Shown in pieces: positions 45,322 through 54,270 of a DNA stretch of 64,000 nt (the stretch's first letter is position 1; every line of letters begins with the position of its first letter). Below the pieces are notes generated by a model that was not told the DNA's origin, searched no databases, and saw only the letters and a list, made by a program, of their open reading frames with translations. The translations under genes and the position numbers were made by a program. Source of the DNA: Actinosynnema sp. ALI-1.44 (GTDB taxonomy: Bacteria > Actinomycetota > Actinomycetes > Mycobacteriales > Pseudonocardiaceae); assembly GCF_001984155.1 (NCBI RefSeq), contig NZ_MTQO01000044.1, positions 124,001-188,000 of the forward strand, read 5' to 3'.

Positions 45322-45367
45322 TCGCCATGCGCCCCTTCGAACTCGTCCACACCAAGGAGATCTCCCG

Positions 45368-46588
45368 ATGACCAGCACGACATCCGAGGCAGTGCACCTC
45401 GACGAGGCGTTCATGGCCGATCCGCACGCGCTGTACGCCCGGCTGCGCGCCGAGGGGCGGCAGGTGGTGCGGGCGGTGATGCCGAGGGGTCTCCCGGTGT
45501 GGCTGGTGACGAGCTACCGGGACGTGCGGGCGGCGCTCGCCGATCCGCGTCTGGCCAAGAGCCACGCCGGAGTGGACGCGGCGATCAAACGGCACACCGG
45601 TCCGGACAGTCCACCCCAGTACTTCGAACAGCTCAACGAAACCATGATCACGTCCGATCCGCCGAACCACACCCGGTTGCGCAAGCTCGTGCTGCGGGGG
45701 TTCACCGGCCGGGCCGTCGCCGCCCTGCGGCCCGCGATCGACCAGATCGCCACCGGCCTGGCCGACGACATCGCGCGGGCTGCGGGCAACGGGGTCGTCG
45801 ACCTCATCGAAACCTTCGCCTACCCGCTGCCGATGGCCGTGAGCTGCCAGATGTTCGGCGTGCCCGACGAGGACCGGGCCGACTTCCGCACCTGGGCGAA
45901 CATCCTCACCTCGGCGGCCGAGCCGGACGAGTTCGAGGCCGCGGCCGACGCGTTCGCCAACTACCTGGCCGGGCTCGTGACGAGCAAGCGGGCCCAGCCG
46001 GGCGACGACATGCTGTCGGCCATCGTCGCGGGCGGTGAGGACGACCGGCTGACCGACGCGGAAGCCGTGGCGATGGCGTTCCTGTTGTTGAGCGCGGGCC
46101 ACGAGACCACGGTGAACATGATCAGCAGCGGCACACTCGCCCTGCTGACCAACGCGGACCAACTGGCCCGGGTGAGCGCCGACCACAGTCTGTTGCCCGG
46201 TGCGGTGGAGGAGTTCCTGCGGTGGGAGAGCCCGGTGAACCTGGCCACCATGCGGTACACCACCGAGCCGATCACGATCGCGGGTGTCGAGATCGGCGCG
46301 GGTGAGATCGTTCTGCTCGCGCTCGGTGCGGCGAACCGGGATCCGGACTACTGCGAACGCCCGGACGAGGTGGACGTGACCAGGGACATCGCGCCCAACG
46401 TCGCTTTCGGGTACGGCGTGCACTACTGCCTGGGCGTCTCGCTGGCCCGGTTGCAGGGCGAGATCGCGTTCCGCACCCTGCTCACCCGGTTCCCTCGAAT
46501 GTCTCTTGTGGACCCTCCGAACACGCTGACCTGGCGGGACAGCCCCACGGTCCGAGGCCTTACCCACCTACGAGTGCGCCTGGGCTGA
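45368..46588 (+). CDS. Cytochrome P450 (CYP107-like class)
   Basis: 406 residues, ATG at 45368 preceded by AAGGAG. I-helix SAGHETTVN, ExxR in EEFLRWESP, heme loop FGYGVHYCLGVSLA. Typical short actinobacterial P450 used in secondary-metabolite tailoring. It closes the plus-strand operon; no ferredoxin gene follows. Confidence 0.93.
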   Translation: MTSTTSEAVHLDEAFMADPHALYARLRAEGRQVVRAVMPRGLPVWLVTSYRDVRAALADPRLAKSHAGVDAAIKRHTGPDSPPQYFEQLNETMITSDPPNHTRLRKLVLRGFTGRAVAALRPAIDQIATGLADDIARAAGNGVVDLIETFAYPLPMAVSCQMFGVPDEDRADFRTWANILTSAAEPDEFEAAADAFANYLAGLVTSKRAQPGDDMLSAIVAGGEDDRLTDAEAVAMAFLLLSAGHETTVNMISSGTLALLTNADQLARVSADHSLLPGAVEEFLRWESPVNLATMRYTTEPITIAGVEIGAGEIVLLALGAANRDPDYCERPDEVDVTRDIAPNVAFGYGVHYCLGVSLARLQGEIAFRTLLTRFPRMSLVDPPNTLTWRDSPTVRGLTHLRVRLG

Positions 46589-46597
46589 AACAACCCC

Positions 46598-46629
46598 GCG
46601 CGGTCGTGCTCACACGGGCACGGCCGCGC
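46598..46629. terminator. Bidirectional hairpin between P450 and MFS genes
   Basis: 12-bp arms (46598-46609 and 46618-46629) with one G-T wobble and an 8-nt loop. The stop codon of the convergent transporter gene (46610-46612) lies in the loop, and the P450 stop is 10 bp before the stem. Confidence 0.65.
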
Positions 46630-47761
46630 GATCCCGGCGCCACGAGTAAGCGCTCACGAGCATGCCCAGCACCGTGACACCCGCGGCGACGAGGTAGACG
46701 GTGCGCAGCCCCGGCCCGTCGATGACCACTCCGCCCAGCCAGCCCGCGAACGCCGCCGCGAGCTGCCACGCCGAAGCGTTCACCGCGAGGGCGAGCCGCG
46801 GCGCACCGGTCGCGGTCTTCAGCACGCGCGTCTGCATTCCCGGCACACCAAGGAACCCGACCAGTCCGACCACGAACACCAGGACCGCGCTGATCACCGT
46901 GCTGGCGCTCGCCGCCCACATGACGAGCAGCACCGCTGTCAGCAGGGCGAGCGAGGCGATCTGCCACGGCATCAGCGCGCGGTCGGCCAGCCAGCCACCG
47001 ATCAGGCTGCCGACAGCGGCGCCCACCCCGAACAGCAGCAACATGACCGCGATCAGGCCGGGACTGACCCCGCTGAGGTCGGTCAGCAACGGCGCGAGGT
47101 ACGTGAACACCATCAGCAGGCCCGCGTTGCCGATCGCCGTCACCGCGATGGCCCGCTGCACGTTGCGGTTGCCGACCACTTTGAGCTCCGCCATCGCCGA
47201 GGTGCTCTCGCTGGCCACCGCGGGCACCAGCCGCCACGTGAGGAGCAGGCCCAGCGCGCAGATGGCGGCCACGGTGAAGAACGTGGCGCGCCAGCCGAAG
47301 CTGTCGCCGACGAACGTGCCGAGCGGGGCGCCGAGGACTATCGCGAGGTTGGTGCCGAACACCAGTTTCGACACCGTGGAGGCGTGCTTCTCGGGCGGCA
47401 CCGTCGACACCGCGATCACGATGGCGTTCGCGAAGAACGTCGATATCACCAGCGAGGTGATGATCCGCGCCAGGAACAGCACCGCGTAGACCGGAGCGAT
47501 CGCCGACACCAGGTTGCCGACGATGGTGACGACGAGCAGCGTCAGGATCAGCGGTTTGCGCGGGTACCGGACGGTCAGCGCGGTCAGCACGGGGCCGCCG
47601 ACGACCATGCCGATGGCATAGGCGGTGACCAGCAGGCCCGCCGTCGGGATCGACACCTGGAGGTCCGCCGAGATGTCCGGCAGAATGCCCGCGATAACGA
47701 ATTCACCGGTCGTGATGCCGAAGACGCACAGCATCAGGGACACCAAACTCAACGGCATCAC
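46610..47761 (-). CDS. MFS efflux transporter (DHA1, AraJ/chloramphenicol-exporter type)
   Basis: About 383 residues with 12 predicted membrane helices, N-terminal FVIAGILPDIS and the MFS loop motif VRYPRKPL. The GTG at 47761 is favoured by AAGGA (47770-47774) at 8 bases; ATG at 47758 is also possible. Hydrophobic segments run through the whole length. Placed at the end of the cluster and divergent from clpP, it most likely exports the product or confers resistance (inference). Confidence 0.9.
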   Translation of the reverse strand: MMPLSLVSLMLCVFGITTGEFVIAGILPDISADLQVSIPTAGLLVTAYAIGMVVGGPVLTALTVRYPRKPLILTLLVVTIVGNLVSAIAPVYAVLFLARIITSLVISTFFANAIVIAVSTVPPEKHASTVSKLVFGTNLAIVLGAPLGTFVGDSFGWRATFFTVAAICALGLLLTWRLVPAVASESTSAMAELKVVGNRNVQRAIAVTAIGNAGLLMVFTYLAPLLTDLSGVSPGLIAVMLLLFGVGAAVGSLIGGWLADRALMPWQIASLALLTAVLLVMWAASASTVISAVLVFVVGLVGFLGVPGMQTRVLKTATGAPRLALAVNASAWQLAAAFAGWLGGVVIDGPGLRTVYLVAAGVTVLGMLVSAYSWRRDRAAVPV

Positions 47762-48171
47762 AATGTTTATCCTTGTACAGAAGTCCGATGTGTCATGACT
47801 CGACCGGAAACGCGCTTCGACACCCCGAAGAATTGCCGCCGACGTGCGGAATACCGCCACCCTCCCGGCGACGAGATCATCGTACGCGCACACCCCATCC
47901 ATAACGTCGGATCGAAGTCGCGATCCCGATCCGGAACGAGGTAACCAGACAACCACAGACCGTAACCGCTGTCAAGCCGACCACTTCCGCCCACACCAGT
48001 GCGATGACCAGCGATTATTGCCGTACGAGCCGTTGTCAAACGGTTTCGCTCAAAGCTTATCCGCTGAGAGCAGATTCGCTTGGCAGCGGCATTGCACGTG
48101 CTCGACCGCGCTTTCCACCTTTGCTACATTCGGGATGTACATCACCCACCGCCTGGGAGGAGCGACGTCAC
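47762..48171. promoter_or_regulatory. Divergent promoter region of MFS gene and clpP
   Basis: 410 bp without a gene. At 48046-48058 TCGCTCAAAGCTT differs at one base from the core of the ClgR box that controls clp genes in actinobacteria (WCGCYNANRGCGW); wider flanks fit less well. A TTGTCA at 48034-48039 is a possible -35. The clpP ribosome-binding site GGGAGGAG lies at 48155-48162. Confidence 0.35.
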
Positions 48172-48780
48172 GTGGTGTCACCATCGTTGGACGTGCAGAT
48201 GCCGGTTGCGACCGCGGGGCTCAGCCTGAACGACTCGGTATTCGAAAGGCTGCTCAAAGAACGCATTGTGTTCCTCGGGTCAGAGGTGGACGACGATGTC
48301 GCCAACAGGCTCACCGCGCAATTACTGCTGCTGGCGGCCGAGGCCCCGGACAAGGACATCACCTTTTACATAAACTCCCCCGGCGGCTCGGTCACCGCGG
48401 GCATGGCGATCTACGACACGATGCAACTCGTCGAACCGGACATCGCCACCTACGCGATGGGTCTCGCGGCATCGATGGGACAATTCCTGCTCACCGCGGG
48501 CGCATTCGGCAAGCGTTACGTGCTGCCCAACGCGCGCGTCATGATGCACCAGCCCCTAGCCGGAGTCGGCGGCGTCGCCTCGGACGTGCGGATCCGGGCC
48601 GAGGTGTTCGGTCTCTGGAAGAAGGAAATGGCCAGCATCACCGCGGAACGGTCCGGCCATTCGGTCGAGCAGATCCTGGCCGACCAGGACCGCGACCGCT
48701 GGTTCACGGCGGCGGAAGCCCGCGACTACGGCCTGGTCGACCACGTGATCAGCGCACCGTCGGCCGTCCGGCCGAGTTGA
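48172..48780 (+). CDS. clpP: ClpP-family serine protease, stand-alone paralogue next to the cluster
   Basis: 202 residues from GTG 48172 (GGGAGGAG 9 bases upstream). All catalytic parts are present: serine in GLAASMGQFL, histidine in VMMHQP and aspartate in DQDRDRWFTA, with YINSPGGSVTAGMAIYDTMQ. The axial-loop and handle regions differ from what I recall for actinobacterial ClpP1 (for example LAGVGGVASDVRIRAEVFGLWKKEMASITAE). It is single: no second clpP and no clpX follow, unlike the housekeeping clpP1-clpP2-clpX locus. Its place at the edge of a biosynthetic cluster, divergent from an exporter, suggests a resistant target copy (inference). Confidence 0.9.
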   Translation: MVSPSLDVQMPVATAGLSLNDSVFERLLKERIVFLGSEVDDDVANRLTAQLLLLAAEAPDKDITFYINSPGGSVTAGMAIYDTMQLVEPDIATYAMGLAASMGQFLLTAGAFGKRYVLPNARVMMHQPLAGVGGVASDVRIRAEVFGLWKKEMASITAERSGHSVEQILADQDRDRWFTAAEARDYGLVDHVISAPSAVRPS

Positions 48781-48947
48781 CCCGGCTCCCCCGCTCGCCC
48801 GGCCGCGCCCCGTGACTGGCATGGGGAGCGCACTGGGTTTCGTCACCCGATCTCGACGTCGAGCGGGTGAAGCATCATCCACACCGTGCGCCTGTCGCAG
48901 GGGTCTCCCTGAGCATCGTCAGCAGCGGGCGAGGTGTGCGTCCCCAG

Positions 48948-49667
48948 TCAGGTGGTTGGCAGGTAGGAGGCGATGTCTGCGAGTGCGTCCAAGGTTCCGC
49001 CGTCGACGTGCCCCGTGGCGGTGTCGGCTTCGGCGACGATCATTGCTGTGCCGTCGGGGCGGGCGTGGTAGTGCAGGCCGGTCATCTTCACGTCTGCCAG
49101 GCCAAGGGCCGCCGTGATGCCCAGCGGCCGGATGTCTCCACTGCCGTGGACGTCTTCGACTTCCTTGAACTCCCGGGCGTGTGCTTTCGTCTTGAATCCG
49201 ACTCGCACGACCGTGACGACTGCGGCGTTGCCGTGGCCATCGCCCACTGCGAGGACAACTCCCCGCATCGATGTGCACGGGGTCTTGGTCAGGAACTCGC
49301 GTACCTGGTCAGTGGCGGCCGCAATGCAGTTCATCTCGCGTTCGACCTTGCGTTTGAGCTGCTTGAACTTCACCCTGCTCCACGCCTCGTCGGACCTTCC
49401 TCGCTTCGCCGACTCGCGACCTTCGGCGCGTCGGGTGTTCAGCGAGCGGCCAGGCAGTGAGTCCACCGCTCCCCCGCTGTTTCCCGCCAGGGCTTCCGAC
49501 GTGACCGCGCTGCCGGATCCCCCGCTGAGGGCGCCGCCGAGCCCTGCCGCGCCGCCACCGCCGGCGATGACCGCCGCGGCGGCCGCTATCGCCACCACCC
49601 CGCCCTTCGTGCCGCCGATCTTGACTCTTCTGCCGTCTTTCAGCGTTACCCATCGTTCCTCTGGCAC
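48948..49667 (-). CDS. Membrane-anchored hypothetical protein
   Basis: 239 residues from a GTG at 49667 with GAGGGG 6 bases upstream. A short cytoplasmic head (VTLKDGRRVKIGG) precedes a single hydrophobic Ala/Gly segment (about 20-45), then a Gly/Ser-rich linker, a basic stretch (SRVKFKQLKRKVEREMN) and a C-terminal domain of alternating strands (VVLAVGDGHGNAAVVTVVRVG, LHYHARPDGTAMIVAEAD). I do not recognise the family. It shares its strand with the amine operon but is separated from it by 119 bp. Confidence 0.65.
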   Translation of the reverse strand: MPEERWVTLKDGRRVKIGGTKGGVVAIAAAAAVIAGGGGAAGLGGALSGGSGSAVTSEALAGNSGGAVDSLPGRSLNTRRAEGRESAKRGRSDEAWSRVKFKQLKRKVEREMNCIAAATDQVREFLTKTPCTSMRGVVLAVGDGHGNAAVVTVVRVGFKTKAHAREFKEVEDVHGSGDIRPLGITAALGLADVKMTGLHYHARPDGTAMIVAEADTATGHVDGGTLDALADIASYLPTT

Positions 49668-49786
49668 ACGATTCCCCTCGTCGCCGAACCGCGGCACTCC
49701 ACCCCGGGACCAACCCGTGCCGCGGCCAACTATTCACACATGGGGACACAGTGCGTAACTGCCGCCGAATGGGTGAACCTCGCCGA

Positions 49787-51406
49787 CTACATGTCCGTAG
49801 TGGAGTACACCGCCTTGCCACCGAGGACTGTCAACTGTGGCTTCAGCGAGGCCAGTTCTTTCTCCGGCACGGCCAGCGGGTCCTGGTCGACGACGACCAG
49901 GTCAGCCAACTGGCCTGGTACCAGCGAACCCTTGTGTTCCTCAGCGTGTTCGAAGTACGCGGGATTGCTTGTCCACAGGCGGATCGCTTGTTCACGGGTC
50001 AGGCGGAGGCTGGGCGGGACCTCGGCCAACGGGTGGGGGCCCGCGCCGACGAAGGTGGCGAGTCCGACGCGCCAGTCGGGGAAGCACACCGGGGCGTCGG
50101 AGCTGTCCGCGACGGGCGCTCCGGCGGCAAGCAGGGCGGCTGCCGGGAACGCGTCGTTCCAGCGTTCCACGCCGACCGCGGCGCTGATCGTGGCTCCGCT
50201 GTAGGTTCGCATCAGCGAGCTTGTCACCACGCCGATCCGGTGTTCACCCAGGCGGCGGATCGTTTCCGGGGCCAGGAGTGTTCCGTGGATGAGGGCGTGG
50301 CGGGCTTGCGGCCACGGGTCTTTCGCCTGTGCTCGGATGATTCCGTCCGCCGCCGCGTCCGCCGCTCGGTCTCCGGTGACGTGGATCTGGGCTTGCAGGC
50401 GGTGACGGTGGACTACCTCGATCAGGTCCAGCAGATGGCTGTAGCGGGCGTCGTCGTCCGCGCCGGGGGTGACGAGGTGCCCCGAGGTTCCGTCCGGGTA
50501 CGGGTCGTGCAGCCATGCCGTTCCGTGGCTGGGGACGCCGTCGGCGAAGAGTTTCACGCCGCCGATCCGCAGCCGGTTGTCGCCGAGGCCGGTGGCCACG
50601 CCTGTTTGTCCCAGCATGGTGGTCAGGCGTTCCACCGAGGTCGACGGGGACGGCCAGTCCCAGTGCAGGAGGGCGTTGACCCGCACCGTCGCTCGGCCTT
50701 GCTGGTGCAACAGCGTGTAGTCACGCAGGAGCTCCGGCCAGACGATCGGGTCCGTCACGCTGGTGACACCCAGGGTGTTCAGCACGCGCATGCCGTCGAC
50801 GATCGCGTCGAGGCGTTCCTCTGTGGACAGCGCGGGAATGTGCCGGGTGACCAACTCCCCCGCGGATTCCAGGAGCATGCCGGTGGGTTCGCCGTCCTCG
50901 TCGCGGACGATGATCCCGCCGACCGGGTTCGCGGTGTGCCGGTCGATGCCCGCGCGGCGCAACGCGGCGGTGTTGACCAGGATCGAGTGGCGTGACGCGT
51001 GGTGCAGCACGGTCGGGACGTCACCGGTCACGGGGTCGATGACGGTGCGGTGCGGGTCGAGGTCCGGGATGTTGACCTCGCGCCAGCCCTCACCGACCAG
51101 CCAGCCGCCGCGCGGTGATTGCTTACGCAGCACCGCGTGCAGTGCCGGTACGGCGTCCACTGTGGTCAGGTCGGCGTTGCGGCGGGACTGGCCGAACATG
51201 GCCAGGTGCAGGTGTGCGTCGTTGATGCCCGGCAGCACCGCTCGGCCGTCCAGGTCGATGACCTGGGTGTCCGGCCCGATCAGTGCGGTGGCCTCTTCTC
51301 CGACGGCGGTGATCCGGTCGCCGGTGATCGCCAACGCGGTCGTCACGGTGAAGTCCTCGTCGACGGTCAATACTTTTCCGCCGCGCAGCACGATGTCCGC
51401 GGTCAC
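49787..51406 (-). CDS. Amidohydrolase family protein (YtcJ-like)
   Basis: 539 residues. Metal-binding NDAHLHLAMFG, later TGDRAADAAADGII and SDAPVCFPDWRVG, with the N-terminal and C-terminal beta-sandwich of the amidohydrolase superfamily (IVLRGGKVLTVDEDF ... LADLVVVDQDPL). GTG at 51406 overlaps the previous stop (GTGA) and has GGAGG 7 bases upstream. It is the last gene of the nine-gene amine-related operon and likely hydrolyses an amide, carbamate or cyclic intermediate. Confidence 0.88.
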   Translation of the reverse strand: MTADIVLRGGKVLTVDEDFTVTTALAITGDRITAVGEEATALIGPDTQVIDLDGRAVLPGINDAHLHLAMFGQSRRNADLTTVDAVPALHAVLRKQSPRGGWLVGEGWREVNIPDLDPHRTVIDPVTGDVPTVLHHASRHSILVNTAALRRAGIDRHTANPVGGIIVRDEDGEPTGMLLESAGELVTRHIPALSTEERLDAIVDGMRVLNTLGVTSVTDPIVWPELLRDYTLLHQQGRATVRVNALLHWDWPSPSTSVERLTTMLGQTGVATGLGDNRLRIGGVKLFADGVPSHGTAWLHDPYPDGTSGHLVTPGADDDARYSHLLDLIEVVHRHRLQAQIHVTGDRAADAAADGIIRAQAKDPWPQARHALIHGTLLAPETIRRLGEHRIGVVTSSLMRTYSGATISAAVGVERWNDAFPAAALLAAGAPVADSSDAPVCFPDWRVGLATFVGAGPHPLAEVPPSLRLTREQAIRLWTSNPAYFEHAEEHKGSLVPGQLADLVVVDQDPLAVPEKELASLKPQLTVLGGKAVYSTTDM

Positions 51407-54270
51407 CAGCCTGCCTCCAGTACTCGGTCCAGTGCCGTGGTCATCTCGTCCGCGTGCGCTCTGGTGAAGGTGAGCGGCGGTTTGAGCTTGAGGATGTTCC
51501 AGGACGGCCCGGTCGGGTACACCAGCACGCCTTCCTCCTTCAGCCGCTCGCAGACCACCAGCGTCTCCGGGATGGCCGGTTCCTTCGTCGCGCGGTCAAG
51601 GACGAATTCCACGCCGCTGTAGAAGCCCTGGCCCCGGACGTCACCGATGAGCGAGTGGCGGGTGGCCAGTTCGGTGAGCTGGTCCCGCAGATACTGCCCC
51701 ACGGTCAGCGCGTTGTCCTGCAAGCCTTCCTCGTCCATGACGCGCAGCAGCTCCAGCCCGACCGCACATGCGACCGGGTTGCCGCCGTAGGTGGAGAAGA
51801 ACCGCCCGGTGCGGTCGAACGCCTCCGAGATCTCCCTGGTGGTCACCAGGGCCGCCACGGGGAACCCGTTGCCCATGGCCTTGCCCATGGTGACGAAGTC
51901 GGGCACCACACCTTGGGTCTGGAATCCCCAGAACGCCTCGCCGAGGCGGCCGAATCCCACCTGGACCTCGTCGGCGATGGTGAACACGCCACGCTGCCGT
52001 GCCGCGTCGTGGATCGGCGCGAGGTAGCCGGGAGGCAGGACGATCTGGCCACCACCGGCCAGCAGGGCCTCGTACAGGAACGCGGCCGGTTCCACCTCGT
52101 CGAACGCGTCCGTGACGTGCCGCGCGTACTTGGCACCGGCGTCGGGGTCGTCGTAGCCGTACGCGCCGCGATAGCGATCCGGTACCGGGGTGGGATGTGT
52201 GGTGTCCGGCTTGCCGTAGTGCTTGTAGCGGGACGGGCTGACGTCGGCCACCGTGGTGGTGTAGCCGTGGTAGGCGTCGTCGATGATCACGACGTTGTCA
52301 CGGCCGGAGATGTAACGGGCCATGCGCAGCGCCAGGTCGTTGGCCTCGCTGCCGGAGTTGAGGAAGTACACCACGTCCAGGCCGTCCGGCAGCGTGGCCG
52401 TCAGGGCTTCGGCGTAGTCGGTCAGCACGTCGTAGACGAACCGGCTGTTGGTGTTGAGCCGCCGCAGTTGCCGTGCCGCGGCGTCCACCAGCCTGGGGTG
52501 GCAGTGACCCAGGAGTGTGACGTTGTTGAGCGCGTCGAGGTAGCCTCGGCCCGTCTCGTCGTAGAACCGGCAGTCCCTGGCACGGACCATGTTCACCGGC
52601 GCGCTGAAGTAGGTCGGGTGGGTGTGCGGGAGGTGCCGTTTCCTGCCTTCCAGAGCCCTTGACGTGACGGACACCCACGGCTCGGCGCCGATCAACGGGC
52701 TGGGATCGGGCAGCAGTTCCCGCCACACCGGGGCGTCCTCGTACGCCACCGCACCGGGCACCTGGCGCCACCCGCCAAGCGGCACCACGGACACCTGGAC
52801 CAGCAGCCGTTCGGACGCGCCGAGCACGCCGATGTGTTGTCCCGCGATCACCTTCCCGCCACCGACCGAAGCGGACAGTCCGGTGTAGATGGTCCAGAAG
52901 CGGACACCGGCCGCGGGTTCGTGCCGGAGGACCAGATCAGCGGCCGGGTTGCCGGTTTCCACCGTTCCCGCCAGTGGTGCCGTCACCGGGGTTCCGGCGG
53001 CGGCGAACACATCGAGTCCGGTGCGGATGTTCCCGCCGTCGGCGAATCGTGGCTCACCGTAGCGCCCAAGTGCCGGTTGGACACGCACCGCGGCGGATTC
53101 CGCGCCGCGCAACGCTGCCGAGTCGCGTGGGTCCGCGTCGTCGAACACGGCGCTACTCACCGACAGGTCGATCGGTGCCAGGTCGAAGTCCACAATGGCC
53201 CCACCGGCGTTCGCGGTGAGCCAACCGGTGACGGCATCGGAGGCCGGGTGGGCAGACAACCCGCACGCGTGCCGGAGTGTCGCTGTGCCCACGTACGTGG
53301 GGATTTCGGCGAGGGTGCGGACCAGGTCCGCCGCGGCTGGCGACCTGTGGCGTGGATCGCCGTGATCACGGGCCGCGTTGAGCCGGGCGGCCGTCGCGGC
53401 AACCGTGGCCGCGCGAACCGCCAGCATCGGGTACAGCAGGTCCAATTCGGCTTCGGTGAGCGGGCACACCTGGTGGTAGGCGGCGGTGAGCGCGGCGGCC
53501 AGGCGAAGCGGGTGCGGCTGGCCGCGCATGGCGCTGGCCAGCAGCACGGCGAGGTCGGCGATCCGGGCGGTGTACTGGGCGTCGCCGAAGTCGATCACAC
53601 CGGTCACGCGTCGTTCACGACCCGGTCCGACCAGGATGTTGAACGCGTTCAGGTCGTGGTGGACCACGCCGTGGGGCAGGGCGGGCAACTCGTCCAGCAT
53701 CGGCACGAACTCGGTCTCGACCAAGCTGATCGCGGCCCGCAGGCCCGGATCGGCCACCGCGGACAGCGACTCGGCCAGAGCCGTGGGCGCGTGCGGGAAC
53801 TCCCAGTAGTGCGGCGGCGGCAGTTCCGTGTGCTGCCAGGTGGTGGTCGCGGCGGCCAGCCTGCCCGCCATCGCTCCCACGTCGGCGATCAGCTCGGCGC
53901 TGCGCCTGCCGACCTCGGCCAATGGTGTGCCGGGCAGCCACGTGAGCAGCCGGGCGACCAGGTCACCAACCGGGACCACGTCGCCGACGACTTGGGGAAC
54001 GGGCAGGTCTGGTGAGTGTTCGGCAAGGTGCTGCAGGAGCGCGTTCTGGAACCGGACGGCGCCGAGATCGTCGTTGGCGCAGACCTTGAACACGTACTCC
54101 GCGCCAGACCCGTCGGCCACCCACAGGTTGCGATCGGTCTCCCCTGCCAACGGCCGCGTGCGCACGGCGTCGACGTCGAAGCTGTCGCGCAGCACGGCCC
54201 GCAGTGTGTCGTCGTCGAGCTGTGGGACGCCTGCGGTGATGCGCTGGTAGCGCTGGTCGATGGCGGACAT
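51403..54270 (-). CDS. Trifunctional-looking fusion: APH kinase, M23-like domain, class III aminotransferase
   Basis: 955 residues. An aminoglycoside-phosphotransferase-like kinase (1-330) has the Brenner motif VVHHDLNAFNILV and VIDFGDA. A M23-peptidase-like beta domain (about 395-500; TGLDVFAAAGTPVTAPLAGTV) has lost the metal-binding histidine, arginine standing in its place. A class III aminotransferase/lyase (about 530-955) has NSGSEANDLAL, the aspartate of TIADEVQVGFG and PLP lysine in TMGKAMGNGFP. Similar long fusions are related to phospholyases acting on phosphoethanolamine-like substrates, so phosphorylation then PLP-dependent cleavage of an amino alcohol is plausible (inference). ATG at 54270. 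Confidence 0.9.
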   Translation of the reverse strand: MSAIDQRYQRITAGVPQLDDDTLRAVLRDSFDVDAVRTRPLAGETDRNLWVADGSGAEYVFKVCANDDLGAVRFQNALLQHLAEHSPDLPVPQVVGDVVPVGDLVARLLTWLPGTPLAEVGRRSAELIADVGAMAGRLAAATTTWQHTELPPPHYWEFPHAPTALAESLSAVADPGLRAAISLVETEFVPMLDELPALPHGVVHHDLNAFNILVGPGRERRVTGVIDFGDAQYTARIADLAVLLASAMRGQPHPLRLAAALTAAYHQVCPLTEAELDLLYPMLAVRAATVAATAARLNAARDHGDPRHRSPAAADLVRTLAEIPTYVGTATLRHACGLSAHPASDAVTGWLTANAGGAIVDFDLAPIDLSVSSAVFDDADPRDSAALRGAESAAVRVQPALGRYGEPRFADGGNIRTGLDVFAAAGTPVTAPLAGTVETGNPAADLVLRHEPAAGVRFWTIYTGLSASVGGGKVIAGQHIGVLGASERLLVQVSVVPLGGWRQVPGAVAYEDAPVWRELLPDPSPLIGAEPWVSVTSRALEGRKRHLPHTHPTYFSAPVNMVRARDCRFYDETGRGYLDALNNVTLLGHCHPRLVDAAARQLRRLNTNSRFVYDVLTDYAEALTATLPDGLDVVYFLNSGSEANDLALRMARYISGRDNVVIIDDAYHGYTTTVADVSPSRYKHYGKPDTTHPTPVPDRYRGAYGYDDPDAGAKYARHVTDAFDEVEPAAFLYEALLAGGGQIVLPPGYLAPIHDAARQRGVFTIADEVQVGFGRLGEAFWGFQTQGVVPDFVTMGKAMGNGFPVAALVTTREISEAFDRTGRFFSTYGGNPVACAVGLELLRVMDEEGLQDNALTVGQYLRDQLTELATRHSLIGDVRGQGFYSGVEFVLDRATKEPAIPETLVVCERLKEEGVLVYPTGPSWNILKLKPPLTFTRAHADEMTTALDRVLEAGW

